The notes under the pieces were generated by a model, which saw only the letters and a program-made list of their open reading frames with translations, ran no database searches and was not told the origin of the DNA. DNA of 64,000 nt. It comes from Chryseobacterium sp. R2A-55. GTDB lineage: Bacteria > Bacteroidota > Bacteroidia > Flavobacteriales > Weeksellaceae. Location of the stretch: assembly GCF_021401085.1 (NCBI RefSeq), contig NZ_JACBFP010000002.1, positions 186,001 through 250,000 on the forward strand, given 5' to 3'. A program made the position numbers and the translations under genes. This document shows positions 9,062 to 17,975 of the stretch, piece after piece (the stretch's first letter is position 1; every line of letters begins with the position of its first letter).

Positions 9062-10297
9062 ATGAAAAAAATTGTTGTAACTACAGCACTATTGGCTGGC
9101 GCAATTGTTTATGCGGGAGGATTTCGAGTTTCCCTGCAAGGCGTGAAACAATTGGCGATGGCGCATACAAGTGCTCATGCGGAAGATGCGAGTGTTGCAT
9201 TCTTCAACCCAGCGGGAATGTCTTTCATTCCGAATAAGTTAAGTGTAGCTGCGGGCGGATTTGGTATTAAGGCGCAAGTTGATTATCAGAATCTTCAGAC
9301 TTTAGAATCAGCTTCTACCAATAATCCTCTGGGAACACCAGTCTATGCGGCAATAGCCTACAAAGTGCTTGATAATGTTTCAGTTGGTTTTAGTTTTGCC
9401 ACTCCTTACGGAAGCACTGTAGAATGGCCGGATAACTGGGCAGGTAGTGAAATTGTGCAAAAAATTAAATTGGAAGCACTGTATTTTCAGCCGATGGTTT
9501 CCGTGAAACTGGCTCCCTGGGTTTCTTTGGGAGGTAGCTTCATCTATGCTAAAGGTACTGTAGACTGGACCAAATCGGTTCACCAGCTCGGCGGATCTGT
9601 GAATCTGAAAGATGACAAAGCCACTGGAACAGGGTTCGGCTTAGGTTTCTATTTCAGACCGACCGATAAATTGGATGTAAGTGTGGCGTACCGCTCACCG
9701 GTGGATATGGAAGCCAAAAAAGGTGTTGCCACATTTAATATCTCTCAAAGTCTTTATTCTTCACTGGGATTGGACGCAGCAGGAAAAGACGGATTCAAAG
9801 CTACTTTGCCTTTGGTTGATGAATACACCATCGGTGTGACTTACAAAGTGACTCCGAAATGGCAGGTTTCCGGAGATTTCAATTATTCTGGTTGGGATCA
9901 GTACAATACTTTGATTCTGGATTTTGACCATGCACCAGCAGGAAACCAACCGACTGACCCAACAGTTTCAGTAGTGCCGAAAAATTGGAAAAGCACCCAA
10001 ACTTGGAGATTTGGAACACAGTATATGTTTACCGACAATTTTGCGGGTAGGTTAGGCTATTATCATGATGAGACTCCGTACGCAGATAAAGATTTCAGTG
10101 CAGAAAGCCCGTCCTTCGAAGCGAACGTGATCACAGGCGGTATCGGATATAAATACAAGTCATTCGGAATTGACCTTTCAGGAGCATATAATTTTCAGAA
10201 GTCAAGACAGGTCAATAACGAGTTCTATAACTTTAACGGACAGGCTAAAGCCAAAGCTTATTATTTTGGTTTAGGTCTTTCTTATAATGCATTTTAA
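9062..10297 (+). CDS. OmpP1/FadL/TodX family outer membrane transporter
   Basis: A 411-residue outer-membrane beta-barrel of the FadL family, which takes up long-chain fatty acids and other hydrophobic molecules by lateral diffusion. A signal peptide (MKKIVVTTALLAGAIVYA) is followed by the GGFRVSLQGVKQLAMAHTSAHAEDASVAFFNPAGM plug region; the FNPAG motif is diagnostic. The rest alternates amphipathic strands and ends in an aromatic-rich strand closing with Phe (SYNAF), typical for barrel assembly. I chose the ATG at 9062 because an upstream in-frame TTG lies inside the -7 box. It is followed after 9 nt by a GDSL lipoprotein, a common flavobacterial pair. Confidence 0.93.
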   Translation: MKKIVVTTALLAGAIVYAGGFRVSLQGVKQLAMAHTSAHAEDASVAFFNPAGMSFIPNKLSVAAGGFGIKAQVDYQNLQTLESASTNNPLGTPVYAAIAYKVLDNVSVGFSFATPYGSTVEWPDNWAGSEIVQKIKLEALYFQPMVSVKLAPWVSLGGSFIYAKGTVDWTKSVHQLGGSVNLKDDKATGTGFGLGFYFRPTDKLDVSVAYRSPVDMEAKKGVATFNISQSLYSSLGLDAAGKDGFKATLPLVDEYTIGVTYKVTPKWQVSGDFNYSGWDQYNTLILDFDHAPAGNQPTDPTVSVVPKNWKSTQTWRFGTQYMFTDNFAGRLGYYHDETPYADKDFSAESPSFEANVITGGIGYKYKSFGIDLSGAYNFQKSRQVNNEFYNFNGQAKAKAYYFGLGLSYNAF

Positions 10298-10306
10298 GAT
10301 ATAACT

Positions 10307-11854
10307 ATGAAAAAAATATTAATTTCAACTGTTGCTGTTTCAGCACTTTTATTTACAGTAAGCTGTAAAACAGACTTCGATCGCGATGTAAGCAGCGTGG
10401 TGGTATCGAAAGGCAATGCGGATTTTACAAACTATATTGCATTAGGAAATTCACTCACTGCCGGATATAGAGACGGCACTTTATATTCTGACGGTCAGAA
10501 TGAATCTTATCCGTCAATGATTGCCCAACAAATGAAACTAGCCGGTGGTGGTACTTTTAAGCAACCCATGATGCCTAATAATGTTGGTGGATTTACCGAT
10601 TTATTCACTGCAAGTGGAGGAACCAGTTTTTACGGAAAACTTACCCTTAAAGTGGTGGATGGGGCATTATCTCCAGTTCCAAGCGCTCCAGGCGCGAATT
10701 TGGACAATGTTTCAGCGGGCCGTCCTTATAACAATATGGGGGTTCCCGGTGCACGGGTTTCCCACTTACTTGCTCCGGGATATGGAAACCCGGCAGGTTT
10801 GATGACCAACCCCAAAACAGCAAATCCATACTTTGTAAGGTTCGCCAGTTCCACGACCACTTCGGTAATTGCAGATTTTCTTCAGCAACAGCCTACATTC
10901 TTTTCATTGTGGATAGGGAACAATGACGCTTTATTGTATGCGCTTGCAGGTGGTGATAGCTCCATTGAACCATTGACTCCGCCAACAGAATTTGCTACCT
11001 ATTACAATATGCTCATCAGTCAGATTGCCACCACCAACGCAAAAGGTGTTGTAGCAAATATCCCAAGTGTGACTTCAATTCCATCACTTACCACTATTCC
11101 TTACAATCCACTTACTGTAGCGGTATTGGGACAAGGAAGTGTTGATGCTGGAAATGCGAACATTGATGCGCTTAATGCTCAGCTTTACGGACCACTTAAT
11201 CAAATCCTTACTGCTTTGGGTGCAGGAGAAAGAATTAAGCCTCTTTCGAAAACCACAGCAAATCCTTTGTTGTTGAAGGATGAAAGCATTGCGGATCTGG
11301 GTGCGCAAATTACCTTGGTTGCTGCAAATTCCGGGAATCCTACACTGGTAGCTCTTGCTCCGTACTTAGGTGCGACTTATGGACAGGCTCGTCAGGCGAA
11401 AGCGGGTGACCTTATTCCATTGACCACCAAATCTGCAATAGGGTCAAACGCCACCTTGCCACCTACCATTCCTGCATCTTTAGCTTCAAGAGGAATTGCC
11501 TATCCATTCGAAGATAAATATGTACTTACTTCCACAGAAGTTGCAGAAGTAAATGCCGCTATCACAGCTTATAACCAGACCATAAAAGCAGCAGCAGACG
11601 CGAAGGGATATGCATTTGTAGATGCTAATGCGAAAATGGTTCAGTTGAGTTCCACCTCTGGAATCCAGTTCGACGGCGTGAAATACACGGCAACTTTCGT
11701 CACTGGCGGTTCGTTCTCCCTGGACGGTGTGCACCCAACCGGAAGAGGTTACGCTATTTTGGCCAACGAGTTTATCAAAGCCATTAATTCAAAATATGGC
11801 TCTACTTTGCCATTTGTTAACGTGAATAAATACAGCGGAGTTACTTTCCCTTAA
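10307..11854 (+). CDS. SGNH/GDSL-family lipoprotein hydrolase
   Basis: A 515-residue lipoprotein (MKKILISTVAVSALLFTVSC). SGNH blocks are visible in order: block I as ALGNSLTAGYRDG (GNSL rather than GDSL), a Gly in VPGARVSHLL, block III SLWIGNND, and block V DGVHPTGRGY with the catalytic Asp and His. The middle is Ala/Pro-rich. Such enzymes cleave esters; pairing with a FadL-type porin suggests lipid hydrolysis at the cell surface coupled to fatty acid uptake. That link is inference from the 9-nt spacing. An intrinsic terminator follows at 11881-11913. Confidence 0.88.
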   Translation: MKKILISTVAVSALLFTVSCKTDFDRDVSSVVVSKGNADFTNYIALGNSLTAGYRDGTLYSDGQNESYPSMIAQQMKLAGGGTFKQPMMPNNVGGFTDLFTASGGTSFYGKLTLKVVDGALSPVPSAPGANLDNVSAGRPYNNMGVPGARVSHLLAPGYGNPAGLMTNPKTANPYFVRFASSTTTSVIADFLQQQPTFFSLWIGNNDALLYALAGGDSSIEPLTPPTEFATYYNMLISQIATTNAKGVVANIPSVTSIPSLTTIPYNPLTVAVLGQGSVDAGNANIDALNAQLYGPLNQILTALGAGERIKPLSKTTANPLLLKDESIADLGAQITLVAANSGNPTLVALAPYLGATYGQARQAKAGDLIPLTTKSAIGSNATLPPTIPASLASRGIAYPFEDKYVLTSTEVAEVNAAITAYNQTIKAAADAKGYAFVDANAKMVQLSSTSGIQFDGVKYTATFVTGGSFSLDGVHPTGRGYAILANEFIKAINSKYGSTLPFVNVNKYSGVTFP

Positions 11855-11880
11855 AACATAGGAAAATAGGACAGACTCAA

Positions 11881-11913
11881 AAACCACCCGAAATTCTTTT
11901 GGGTGGTTTTATT
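11881..11913 (+). terminator. Intrinsic terminator after the GDSL lipoprotein
   Basis: AAACCACCC (11881-11889) pairs with GGGTGGTTT (11901-11909), extendable inward, then a T-rich run. Confidence 0.85.
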
Positions 11914-11918
11914 TTTTA

Positions 11919-11926
11919 TAAATTTG
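11919..11926 (+). promoter_or_regulatory. -7 promoter box of prs
   Basis: TAAATTTG, 21 nt before the ATG at 11948 and directly after the preceding terminator. Confidence 0.7.
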
Positions 11927-11947
11927 TGCTCTATTAAAAAAGTAAAA

Positions 11948-12886
11948 ATGACAGATCAAGCAAGTTACCTGTTTTCTACCAGAACAAGTAAGGCTTTAGC
12001 AGAAAAAATTGCCGGATATTATGGACAACCACTCGGTAAAATCAAGGTACAGGAATTCAGTGACGGAGAGTTTGAACCGGTTTTAGACCAGTCTGTACGT
12101 GGCGGCAGGGTTTTCCTAATCGGTTCCACATTTCCGCCAGCTGACAACCTCCTGGAACTGCTCCTGATGATTGACGCTTCCAAAAGAGCTTCCGCAAAAA
12201 GCATTACCGTGGTTCTTCCCTACTACGGTTTGGCAAGACAGGACCGAAAAGACCAACCCAGAGCACCAATTGGTGCAAAGCTCGTCGCAAACCTGCTCAC
12301 TGCAGCGGGTGCCACCAGAATCATGACGATGGATCTTCACGCGGATCAAATTCAGGGATTCTTTGAAATTCCGGTAGATCACCTCTACGCATCTACCATT
12401 TTTATTGAATACATACAAAATTTAAAGCTAGACAACCTCACCATTGCATCACCGGATATGGGAGGTGCAAAACGGGCAAAAAACTACGCGGGTCATCTTG
12501 GTGCAGAAGTGGTCATTTGCTATAAAGAGAGAAAAAAAGCAAATGTAGTAGAGGAAATGTTTCTGATCGGTGACGTGAAAGACAGAAATGTAATCCTCAT
12601 TGACGATATGATCGATACCGCCGGAACACTTTGCAAAGCTGCAGATATTCTCATCGCAAACGGTGCGAAATCTGTCCGCGCAATGGCTACACACGGGGTA
12701 CTTTCTGGGAAAGCTTATGAAAACATGGAGAATTCAAAAATTTCAAAAGTCATCGTCACAGACACCATTCCGGTGAGAACGGACCTGACTGAAAAAATTG
12801 AGGTCCTTTCGTGTGCCGAACTTTTCGCAGACGTGATGAAAATGGTTCACCAACACAAATCGATCAGCGACAAGTTTATTATTTAA
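11948..12886 (+). CDS. prs: Ribose-phosphate pyrophosphokinase (PRPP synthetase)
   Basis: A 312-residue enzyme making PRPP from ribose 5-phosphate and ATP, feeding purine, pyrimidine, NAD, His and Trp synthesis in the cytoplasm. Motifs: SDGEFEPVLDQSVRG, the divalent-metal/pyrophosphate site MDLHADQIQGFF, the flexible loop near YKERKKANVV, and the PRPP-binding VILIDDMIDTAGTL. The ATG at 11948 is chosen; a longer frame from 11903 would run through the promoter. Monocistronic, bounded by terminators on both sides. Confidence 0.97.
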   Translation: MTDQASYLFSTRTSKALAEKIAGYYGQPLGKIKVQEFSDGEFEPVLDQSVRGGRVFLIGSTFPPADNLLELLLMIDASKRASAKSITVVLPYYGLARQDRKDQPRAPIGAKLVANLLTAAGATRIMTMDLHADQIQGFFEIPVDHLYASTIFIEYIQNLKLDNLTIASPDMGGAKRAKNYAGHLGAEVVICYKERKKANVVEEMFLIGDVKDRNVILIDDMIDTAGTLCKAADILIANGAKSVRAMATHGVLSGKAYENMENSKISKVIVTDTIPVRTDLTEKIEVLSCAELFADVMKMVHQHKSISDKFII

Positions 12887-12910
12887 GCTGCATTCCTATA
12901 AAATTAAAGA

Positions 12911-12941
12911 AAAAAAGGCTTCCGTAGAAGTCTTTTTTTTT
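12911..12941 (+). terminator. Intrinsic terminator after prs
   Basis: AGGCTTC/GAAGTCT stem with a CGTA loop, flanked by an A-run and an eight-T run. Confidence 0.85.
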
Positions 12942-12971
12942 CAAAAAAATGGAAGCTATCGAACAGATTAC

Positions 12972-13001
12972 TTGATTCTTGTTACTTTTTTTGTACCTTT
13001 G
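12972..13001 (+). promoter_or_regulatory. Complete -33/-7 promoter of rplY
   Basis: TTG at 12972-12974 and TACCTTTG at 12994-13001 with a 19-bp spacer match the Bacteroidetes consensus. The start codon is 26 nt further on. Confidence 0.8.
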
Positions 13002-13027
13002 CACCCTAAATTTTTAAACGTTTCATA

Positions 13028-13681
13028 ATGAAATCAATTACAATTCAAGGTACAAAAAGAGAAAGCGTGGGCAAAAAGTCTACTAAAGCTTTACGTAATG
13101 CTGATTTAGTCCCTTGTGTTGTTTACGGAGGTACAGAAACCATCAACTTCTCTGCGGAAGAAAAATCTTTCAAAGGGTTGGTTTACACTCCTGAAGCACA
13201 CACGGTATCTATTGAGGTTGACGGAAACACTATTCCTGCCGTACTTCAGGACATCCAGTTTCACCCTATTACAGACAAAATCCTACACGCAGATTTCTAT
13301 CAGCTGTCAGAAGACAGACCAGTTATCATGGAGGTTCCGGTAAGAATCACTGGTCGTGCAAAAGGTGTTGTGGCAGGTGGAGTTCTTCGCCAGTCTTTCA
13401 GAAAACTGAAACTGAAAGCAATCCCTGCAAACCTTCCAGATGAAGTGGTAATCGACGTTACTTCTTTGAAAATCGGAAACAAATTGTACGTGGGAGACAT
13501 CAAAACCAACGGATTTACTTTCATGCATCCGGACAATGCGGTTGTAGTAGCTGTTAAGATGTCTAGAACTGCGATGAAAGGAGGTGCAGCAGAGGAAGAA
13601 GATGAAGAAGAAGTAGAAGCAACAGCAGAAGCAACTACAGAAGCTGAAGCTCAAGCAACAGAAGCTCCAACAGCAGAATAA
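13028..13681 (+). CDS. rplY: 50S ribosomal protein L25 (Ctc form)
   Basis: A 217-residue protein. The N-terminal L25 domain starts [24 protein letters not shown] and binds 5S rRNA. A C-terminal TL5/Ctc-type beta domain follows from about residue 95 ([21 protein letters not shown]). The last about 30 residues are an acidic Ala/Glu/Thr tail, common in Bacteroidetes L25. It has its own consensus promoter and a terminator. The usual pairing with prs upstream is kept, but an intervening terminator separates the transcripts. Confidence 0.95.
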   Translation: MKSITIQGTKRESVGKKSTKALRNADLVPCVVYGGTETINFSAEEKSFKGLVYTPEAHTVSIEVDGNTIPAVLQDIQFHPITDKILHADFYQLSEDRPVIMEVPVRITGRAKGVVAGGVLRQSFRKLKLKAIPANLPDEVVIDVTSLKIGNKLYVGDIKTNGFTFMHPDNAVVVAVKMSRTAMKGGAAEEEDEEEVEATAEATTEAEAQATEAPTAE

Positions 13682-13702
13682 GATTCGAAAAGAATATACC
13701 AT

Positions 13703-13733
13703 GATCCCGTCATTTATTGTCGGGATTTTTTTT
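13703..13733 (+). terminator. Intrinsic terminator after rplY
   Basis: ATCCCG (13704-13709) pairs with CGGGAT (13721-13726), followed by eight T. Confidence 0.8.
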
Positions 13734-14057
13734 GGAGCTTTACCATTTTGGCTTCTTTCAAATTTCGGTCAGACTCTCCACCTTTCTGCCGACAGGCAGG
13801 TTTTTTCTATTTTTGGTAAACGGAGGTGGTGGGGTTCTCAAAGTACCGTTATTCACCAGAAAAAAATGCCGCTGCCATCTTTGCTATGAACACGGTCGCT
13901 TTTTGTTGCAAAGATTTTATGGGACACCTCGTCTTTATTTTTCACAAAAATCATCATATGGCATTGTTTGACAGCCACTTCAATGGATTTACCCCAGAAA
14001 AGGGAGAAAATTGAGTTCTGAAAAATCATGATTTTCGACTTCTTCCGAATTTTTTTC
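13734..14057 (+). other. Intergenic stretch with a short open frame, no confident gene
   Basis: No recognised gene. A stop-free frame from 13826 to 14014 (first codon GTG) has coding-like composition but no recognisable domain, and an in-frame stop lies just upstream at 13817, so it could be a gene remnant or chance. An imperfect palindrome around 13778-13800 contains GGCAGG/CTGCC-type arms that resemble scattered intergenic hairpins of related genomes. Confidence 0.3.
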
Positions 14058-14082
14058 TACATTTACCAAAGATTAATTCCTA

Positions 14083-14709
14083 ATGAAAAAGTTTTTCTTT
14101 TTTAGCCTTTTTTTCATGTTGAATTTCCTTTTTGGCCAGCAAAATACTGAGTTCAAGGCGGTGAAAAGCTTTTTTGATTATCAGCGCTTTATGCTGAATA
14201 ATGAGTTCAAAAAAAAGTTTGACTCAGAGTCAGACTTTGCCGCTAAAGTCAATATCAAAAAAGATTTTTCTGAATTCATCCGCAGAATCGACAGTGTTCA
14301 AAATTCCGCACTGGTCGGTGCTTTAATCAAGGTAAAAAACCGCGAAGATTTAGAGCGTTTGAAAGTTCATCCCCTACCAAAAGTGGAGGTGCCTAATCCC
14401 AAAAAATATGACCTGGATCAAGAAGCCAGATATCCCGGAGGATTCAATAATCTTCGGGGGCAAGTGGCGGATTTGTTTTATTCAGATGCCGTTTTGGCGA
14501 ATCAGGAACTGCTGAAAACCAGTGTAGAATTTGTGGTTGAAAGGGACGGAAGTATCAGTTCAGTGCATGCAGTGGGAGACAATTTCACTTTCAACCGGCA
14601 AGCGGAAATTGCCATGTATCTCCTTCCCGAAAAATTTGACCCGGCTTTGGTGAACGGAACACCGGTTCGGTACCATTTCAGGCTTCCTTTAGTCATGAAT
14701 TTTGAATAG
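14083..14709 (+). CDS. TonB C-terminal-domain protein
   Basis: A 208-residue exported protein with signal peptide MKKFFFFSLFFMLNFLFG. The C-terminal 90 residues match the TonB_C fold: YPGGFNNLRGQVADLF, then VEFVVERDGSISSVHAVGD, and a final PVRYHFRLPLVMNF strand. It lacks the Pro-rich spacer and N-terminal anchor of a true energy transducer, so it is a free periplasmic TonB-like domain as often found in Bacteroidetes. A weak -7-like TACATTTA lies at 14058-14065. It is followed after 18 nt by tadA, but a functional link is unlikely. Confidence 0.75.
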   Translation: MKKFFFFSLFFMLNFLFGQQNTEFKAVKSFFDYQRFMLNNEFKKKFDSESDFAAKVNIKKDFSEFIRRIDSVQNSALVGALIKVKNREDLERLKVHPLPKVEVPNPKKYDLDQEARYPGGFNNLRGQVADLFYSDAVLANQELLKTSVEFVVERDGSISSVHAVGDNFTFNRQAEIAMYLLPEKFDPALVNGTPVRYHFRLPLVMNFE

Positions 14710-14727
14710 TTTCTTAAAACAAATCTG

Positions 14728-15159
14728 ATGTTCACCGACGAATATTTTATGAAAATAGCGCTGCAGGAAGCAGAAGCTGCTTTAGAGAAAGATGAGGTTC
14801 CCATAGGCTGCATCATTGTTTCAGGAAACAGAATTATTGCAAGAGCGCACAACCTTACCGAAACTTTAAACGATGTTACTGCACATGCAGAAATGCAGGC
14901 AATCACTTCTGCTGCGAATTTTTTGGGCGGCAAATATTTGCGGAACTGCACGATGTACGTCACCCTTGAACCTTGCGTGATGTGTTCCGGTGCGTTGAAC
15001 TGGTCGCAGATTTCTAAAGTAGTAATCGGAGCGAGAGACGAACAAAGAGGGTTTATCAATAAGAATTTGTCGCTTCACCCGAAGACAGAAATTGTTTTCG
15101 GTATTTTAGAAAACGAAAGTTCAGGAATAGTGAAGGAATTTTTTCGGAATAAGAGATAG
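14728..15159 (+). CDS. tadA: tRNA-specific adenosine deaminase TadA
   Basis: A 143-residue zinc deaminase that converts A34 to inosine in tRNA-Arg(ACG). The active site is complete: HAEMQA with the zinc His and proton-shuttle Glu, and PCVMCSGAL with two zinc cysteines. DEVPIGCIIV near the N-terminus is also typical. Normal length. Its stop faces the stop of coaX, 18 nt away. Confidence 0.93.
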   Translation: MFTDEYFMKIALQEAEAALEKDEVPIGCIIVSGNRIIARAHNLTETLNDVTAHAEMQAITSAANFLGGKYLRNCTMYVTLEPCVMCSGALNWSQISKVVIGARDEQRGFINKNLSLHPKTEIVFGILENESSGIVKEFFRNKR

Positions 15160-15177
15160 AACTTTACGCTTGGCTCT

Positions 15178-15936
15178 TTAAAGATCTTTCCCCAAAAAAT
15201 ACAATCCTTTCAAGGTATGCAATCTGTCCGCGACATGGATTTTATCGGTCAATGGTTTGTAAATGTGTGAAACTCCGCCAGTGGCAATCACGAAGCAGTC
15301 ATCTCCCACCTCTTCATTAATACGGTCGATAAAACCTTCCACCATTCCCAAAAATCCGTAAACCATTCCGCTTTGCATGCAGGAAACCGTGTCCAATCCC
15401 AGAACTTTTTTTGGTTTTACCAGTTCAATTTCAGGGAGTTGTGCGGTTTCACCGACTAAAGAATTTAAGGAAGTAATGATTCCAGGAGCGATGATGACTC
15501 CCAATGTTTCGCCTTTCTCATCAATGCAGCTAGCCGTTAAAGCCGTTCCAAAATCCAGGATGATTTTCTTTTTTCCGGGGTAAAGATGATGTGCGGAGAC
15601 AAGGTTTGCGTAAATATCCGATCCCATTTGTCGGGATTTCGGTTGCACTTCGGAGGGCGTATTTCGATCGACCATTACCGGCTTTTTACCGTGGATTTTT
15701 TGGATTGCCCGGGAAATATCGTGGGTCAGCTGTGGAACCACAGAACCGATAATGATTTTGTCGATTTTTTCAGCATCGATTCCGTGGGTTTGATACATCA
15801 TCATAAACTGCACCTGTAATTCGTCGCTGGTTCGGTAGGGTTTGGTATTCATGATCCAGGAAATATGACAGTGGTCACCATCAAAAAGTCCGAATCTGAT
15901 GTTGGTGTTGCCGATGTTGATTACGATTGAAGTCAT
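15178..15936 (-). CDS. coaX: Type III pantothenate kinase
   Basis: A 252-residue ASKHA-fold kinase that phosphorylates pantothenate in the first step of coenzyme A synthesis. The N-terminal phosphate loop reads VINIGNTNIRFGLF, with Asn where many CoaX proteins have Asp. Further motifs are GSDIYANLVSAHH and the second loop ILDFGTALTASCID, then GVIIAPGI and the late ATGG block. It lies 70 nt after the M1 peptidase gene on the same strand, so read-through is possible; no consensus -7 box was found for it. Confidence 0.92.
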   Translation of the reverse strand: MTSIVINIGNTNIRFGLFDGDHCHISWIMNTKPYRTSDELQVQFMMMYQTHGIDAEKIDKIIIGSVVPQLTHDISRAIQKIHGKKPVMVDRNTPSEVQPKSRQMGSDIYANLVSAHHLYPGKKKIILDFGTALTASCIDEKGETLGVIIAPGIITSLNSLVGETAQLPEIELVKPKKVLGLDTVSCMQSGMVYGFLGMVEGFIDRINEEVGDDCFVIATGGVSHIYKPLTDKIHVADRLHTLKGLYFLGKDL

Positions 15937-16006
15937 TTATTTATGATAGATTGTTGATAAGTGATTTTGGATCTTACTCAGAGCTGAAATCAGAAAGGAA
16001 ATAGCT

Positions 16007-17854
16007 TTATTTCACTTCCACAAAATTGTCCGCCTGATTCACATCCGCCAATCTTTGTGAAAAATCAATTCCCAAAGCGGAAATCTGCGATTTATTGTAA
16101 GGAATCGTAAAAGTATATTCTTTCTGAGTCCATTTCCAGTAATCCAAAGTCTTAAAATCACCATAGATATCCTTGCTTTTCCAAACGTGCGTCATGCTCA
16201 TTGGGATTTGGTAGTTCACCACTTTTTTGTCTTTGGTTAAAATCGAAAAATCAATCGGCATTGGAATTCCTCCTTTATTTTCTAACGTAATGGTGGTGGA
16301 ATTGGCATCATATTTTACATTTTTAATGGCGTAATCAATCGTTTTCGTGGTATTGATCCAATAATGCTGAAACCACTTTAAATCCATTCCCGAAATTTTT
16401 TGGGCGATGTGCAGGAAATCTCTTTCCGTCGGATGTTTCATCTTCCATTGGTTGAAAAATTCTTTCATAATTAAAGACAAATTTTGTTCGCCAACAATAT
16501 ATCCGAGTTGAACCAAGAAAAGATTTCCTTTCACGTAAGAAGCGATGGAATATGCGCTTCCGCTATCGTGATGATCAGCCAACCAAACTGCAGGTTCTTC
16601 TTTTCCGGTTTTAGTAAAACCAATATACGAATTAATTGAACTTACAAAAGGATTTGCAACCGGTTCCTTCGGCGGAAAAAGTTGGTGCATGATCAAATCA
16701 TCATAATAACTCGTAAAACCTTCATCCATCCATGGTCGCACACTTTCGTTGTACGCCAACATTTGCTGATTCCAAGAATGTCCGCCTTCGTGAACCATCA
16801 ATCCCACCAAACCTTCCAAACTTCTTCCTTCACCGAGCATCAAAGTACACATTCCGTATTCCATGCCGCCATCACCACCCTGAATAAAAGAATAGGAAGG
16901 GTAAGCGTATTTCCCAAAAGTGGTATTCATCAGCTGGAAAAACTTCGTGACATATGGTTTCGACTCTTCCCAAAGTTTGGTTTTTTCTGATTTTTGATAA
17001 ACGTAATAGATTTTCGGCCCGTCCAAAATCGTGAAACTTTCAACCGTGTAATCTCTATCTGCAGCGAAAGCAAAATCGAGAATATTTTTCGCCGTCCATT
17101 TCCAGGTTGCCTTATTTTGGGAATCAAATTTAATGTGCGCATTTGGGTCATAACCTTTTACTTCTAAAGGATTTTCCAGAGTTCCACCCGCACCGATGAC
17201 ATATTGTTTATCGATTTTAATGTTGACTTCAAAATCAGAGAACGGCGCATGAAATTCTCTTCCGATATAGTCAAAAGTTGCCCATCCGTCGTAATCATAT
17301 TCAGCAATTTTCGGATACCATTGCGTCATCGACATATCGATTCCTTCACGGTTGTTTCTTCCCGCACGACGAATTTGTTGTGGAATGACCGCATCCCATT
17401 CCATCGTAAAAGTGGTGGAAGAATTGGGTTGAATCGGAGCATTCAGTTCTACTTTCATGATGGTTTCCTGGATTTCAAACTTCAGATCCTTTCCGTTTTG
17501 CCTGATCCAATGAATGTTTTGGGCGCCTTCTTCGCTTTTCGGAATCGAAGCCAATCTTGAAACTCCGTTAGTTTGCAATCGGGAATCCCCGTTTTTTCCC
17601 TGGCTTTGAACTCTCTGATCCATCATGGAATTGGGTTTAAAAGCATTCCAGTACAAATGAAAATAGACCACTTTCAATTCATCGGGCGAATTATTGGTAT
17701 AGGTTAAAGTTTGGTTTCCTTGGTAGGTGAAATTCTGTGCGTCAATATCAATATCCATTTTATATTTTGCGGATTGCTGATAATAGGCGTTCTGCTGCGA
17801 AAAAGCTAATGTGGAAATCGCCGAAATGAGGAGGGTAACAAGAAGTTTCTGCAT
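16007..17854 (-). CDS. M1-family zinc metallopeptidase, secreted
   Basis: A 615-residue secreted aminopeptidase-like protein. The ATG at 17854 starts a signal peptide (MQKLLVTLLISAISTLAFS); the longer open frame upstream contains the promoter. The zinc site is HEGGH (HExxH) with the third ligand Glu in WMDEGFTSYYDD 18 residues later. The exopeptidase signature upstream reads GGDGGMEYGM, close to the GxMEN block. No T9SS sorting domain is present, so it is likely periplasmic or surface-held by other means. The C-terminal part is beta-rich. It probably trims peptides for nutrition. Confidence 0.9.
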   Translation of the reverse strand: MQKLLVTLLISAISTLAFSQQNAYYQQSAKYKMDIDIDAQNFTYQGNQTLTYTNNSPDELKVVYFHLYWNAFKPNSMMDQRVQSQGKNGDSRLQTNGVSRLASIPKSEEGAQNIHWIRQNGKDLKFEIQETIMKVELNAPIQPNSSTTFTMEWDAVIPQQIRRAGRNNREGIDMSMTQWYPKIAEYDYDGWATFDYIGREFHAPFSDFEVNIKIDKQYVIGAGGTLENPLEVKGYDPNAHIKFDSQNKATWKWTAKNILDFAFAADRDYTVESFTILDGPKIYYVYQKSEKTKLWEESKPYVTKFFQLMNTTFGKYAYPSYSFIQGGDGGMEYGMCTLMLGEGRSLEGLVGLMVHEGGHSWNQQMLAYNESVRPWMDEGFTSYYDDLIMHQLFPPKEPVANPFVSSINSYIGFTKTGKEEPAVWLADHHDSGSAYSIASYVKGNLFLVQLGYIVGEQNLSLIMKEFFNQWKMKHPTERDFLHIAQKISGMDLKWFQHYWINTTKTIDYAIKNVKYDANSTTITLENKGGIPMPIDFSILTKDKKVVNYQIPMSMTHVWKSKDIYGDFKTLDYWKWTQKEYTFTIPYNKSQISALGIDFSQRLADVNQADNFVEVK

Positions 17855-17873
17855 TGTTAAAATAAAATTTGAC

Positions 17874-17902
17874 CAAAGATAGAGATTTAAAATAATTTCA
17901 AA
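17874..17902 (-). promoter_or_regulatory. -33/-7 promoter of the M1 peptidase gene
   Basis: Minus-strand TTTG (17899-17902) and TATCTTTG (17874-17881) with a 17-bp spacer; the start codon is 19 nt downstream of the -7 box. Confidence 0.75.
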
Positions 17903-17919
17903 TTTCAGGTGAACCCCAA

Positions 17920-17956
17920 TAATAAATCCTTTCAATCGGGCTGAATGAAAGGATTT
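17920..17956 (-). terminator. Intrinsic terminator after the 17976-19661 gene
   Basis: A perfect 11-bp stem AAATCCTTTCA (17924-17934) with TGAAAGGATTT (17946-17956). The minus-strand 3' flank is T-rich but interrupted. Confidence 0.7.
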
Positions 17957-17975
17957 GAGTTAAAAAAAGTTCGTT

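Noticed and set aside
13826-14014. 62-codon frame downstream of rplY
   Set aside because: Composition is coding-like, but it begins with GTG right after an in-frame stop, has no promoter and no recognisable domain; recorded only as a note in the intergenic entry.
14502-15059. 185-codon minus-strand frame over tadA
   Set aside because: It covers the HAE and PCxxC motifs of tadA on the opposite strand; a shadow.
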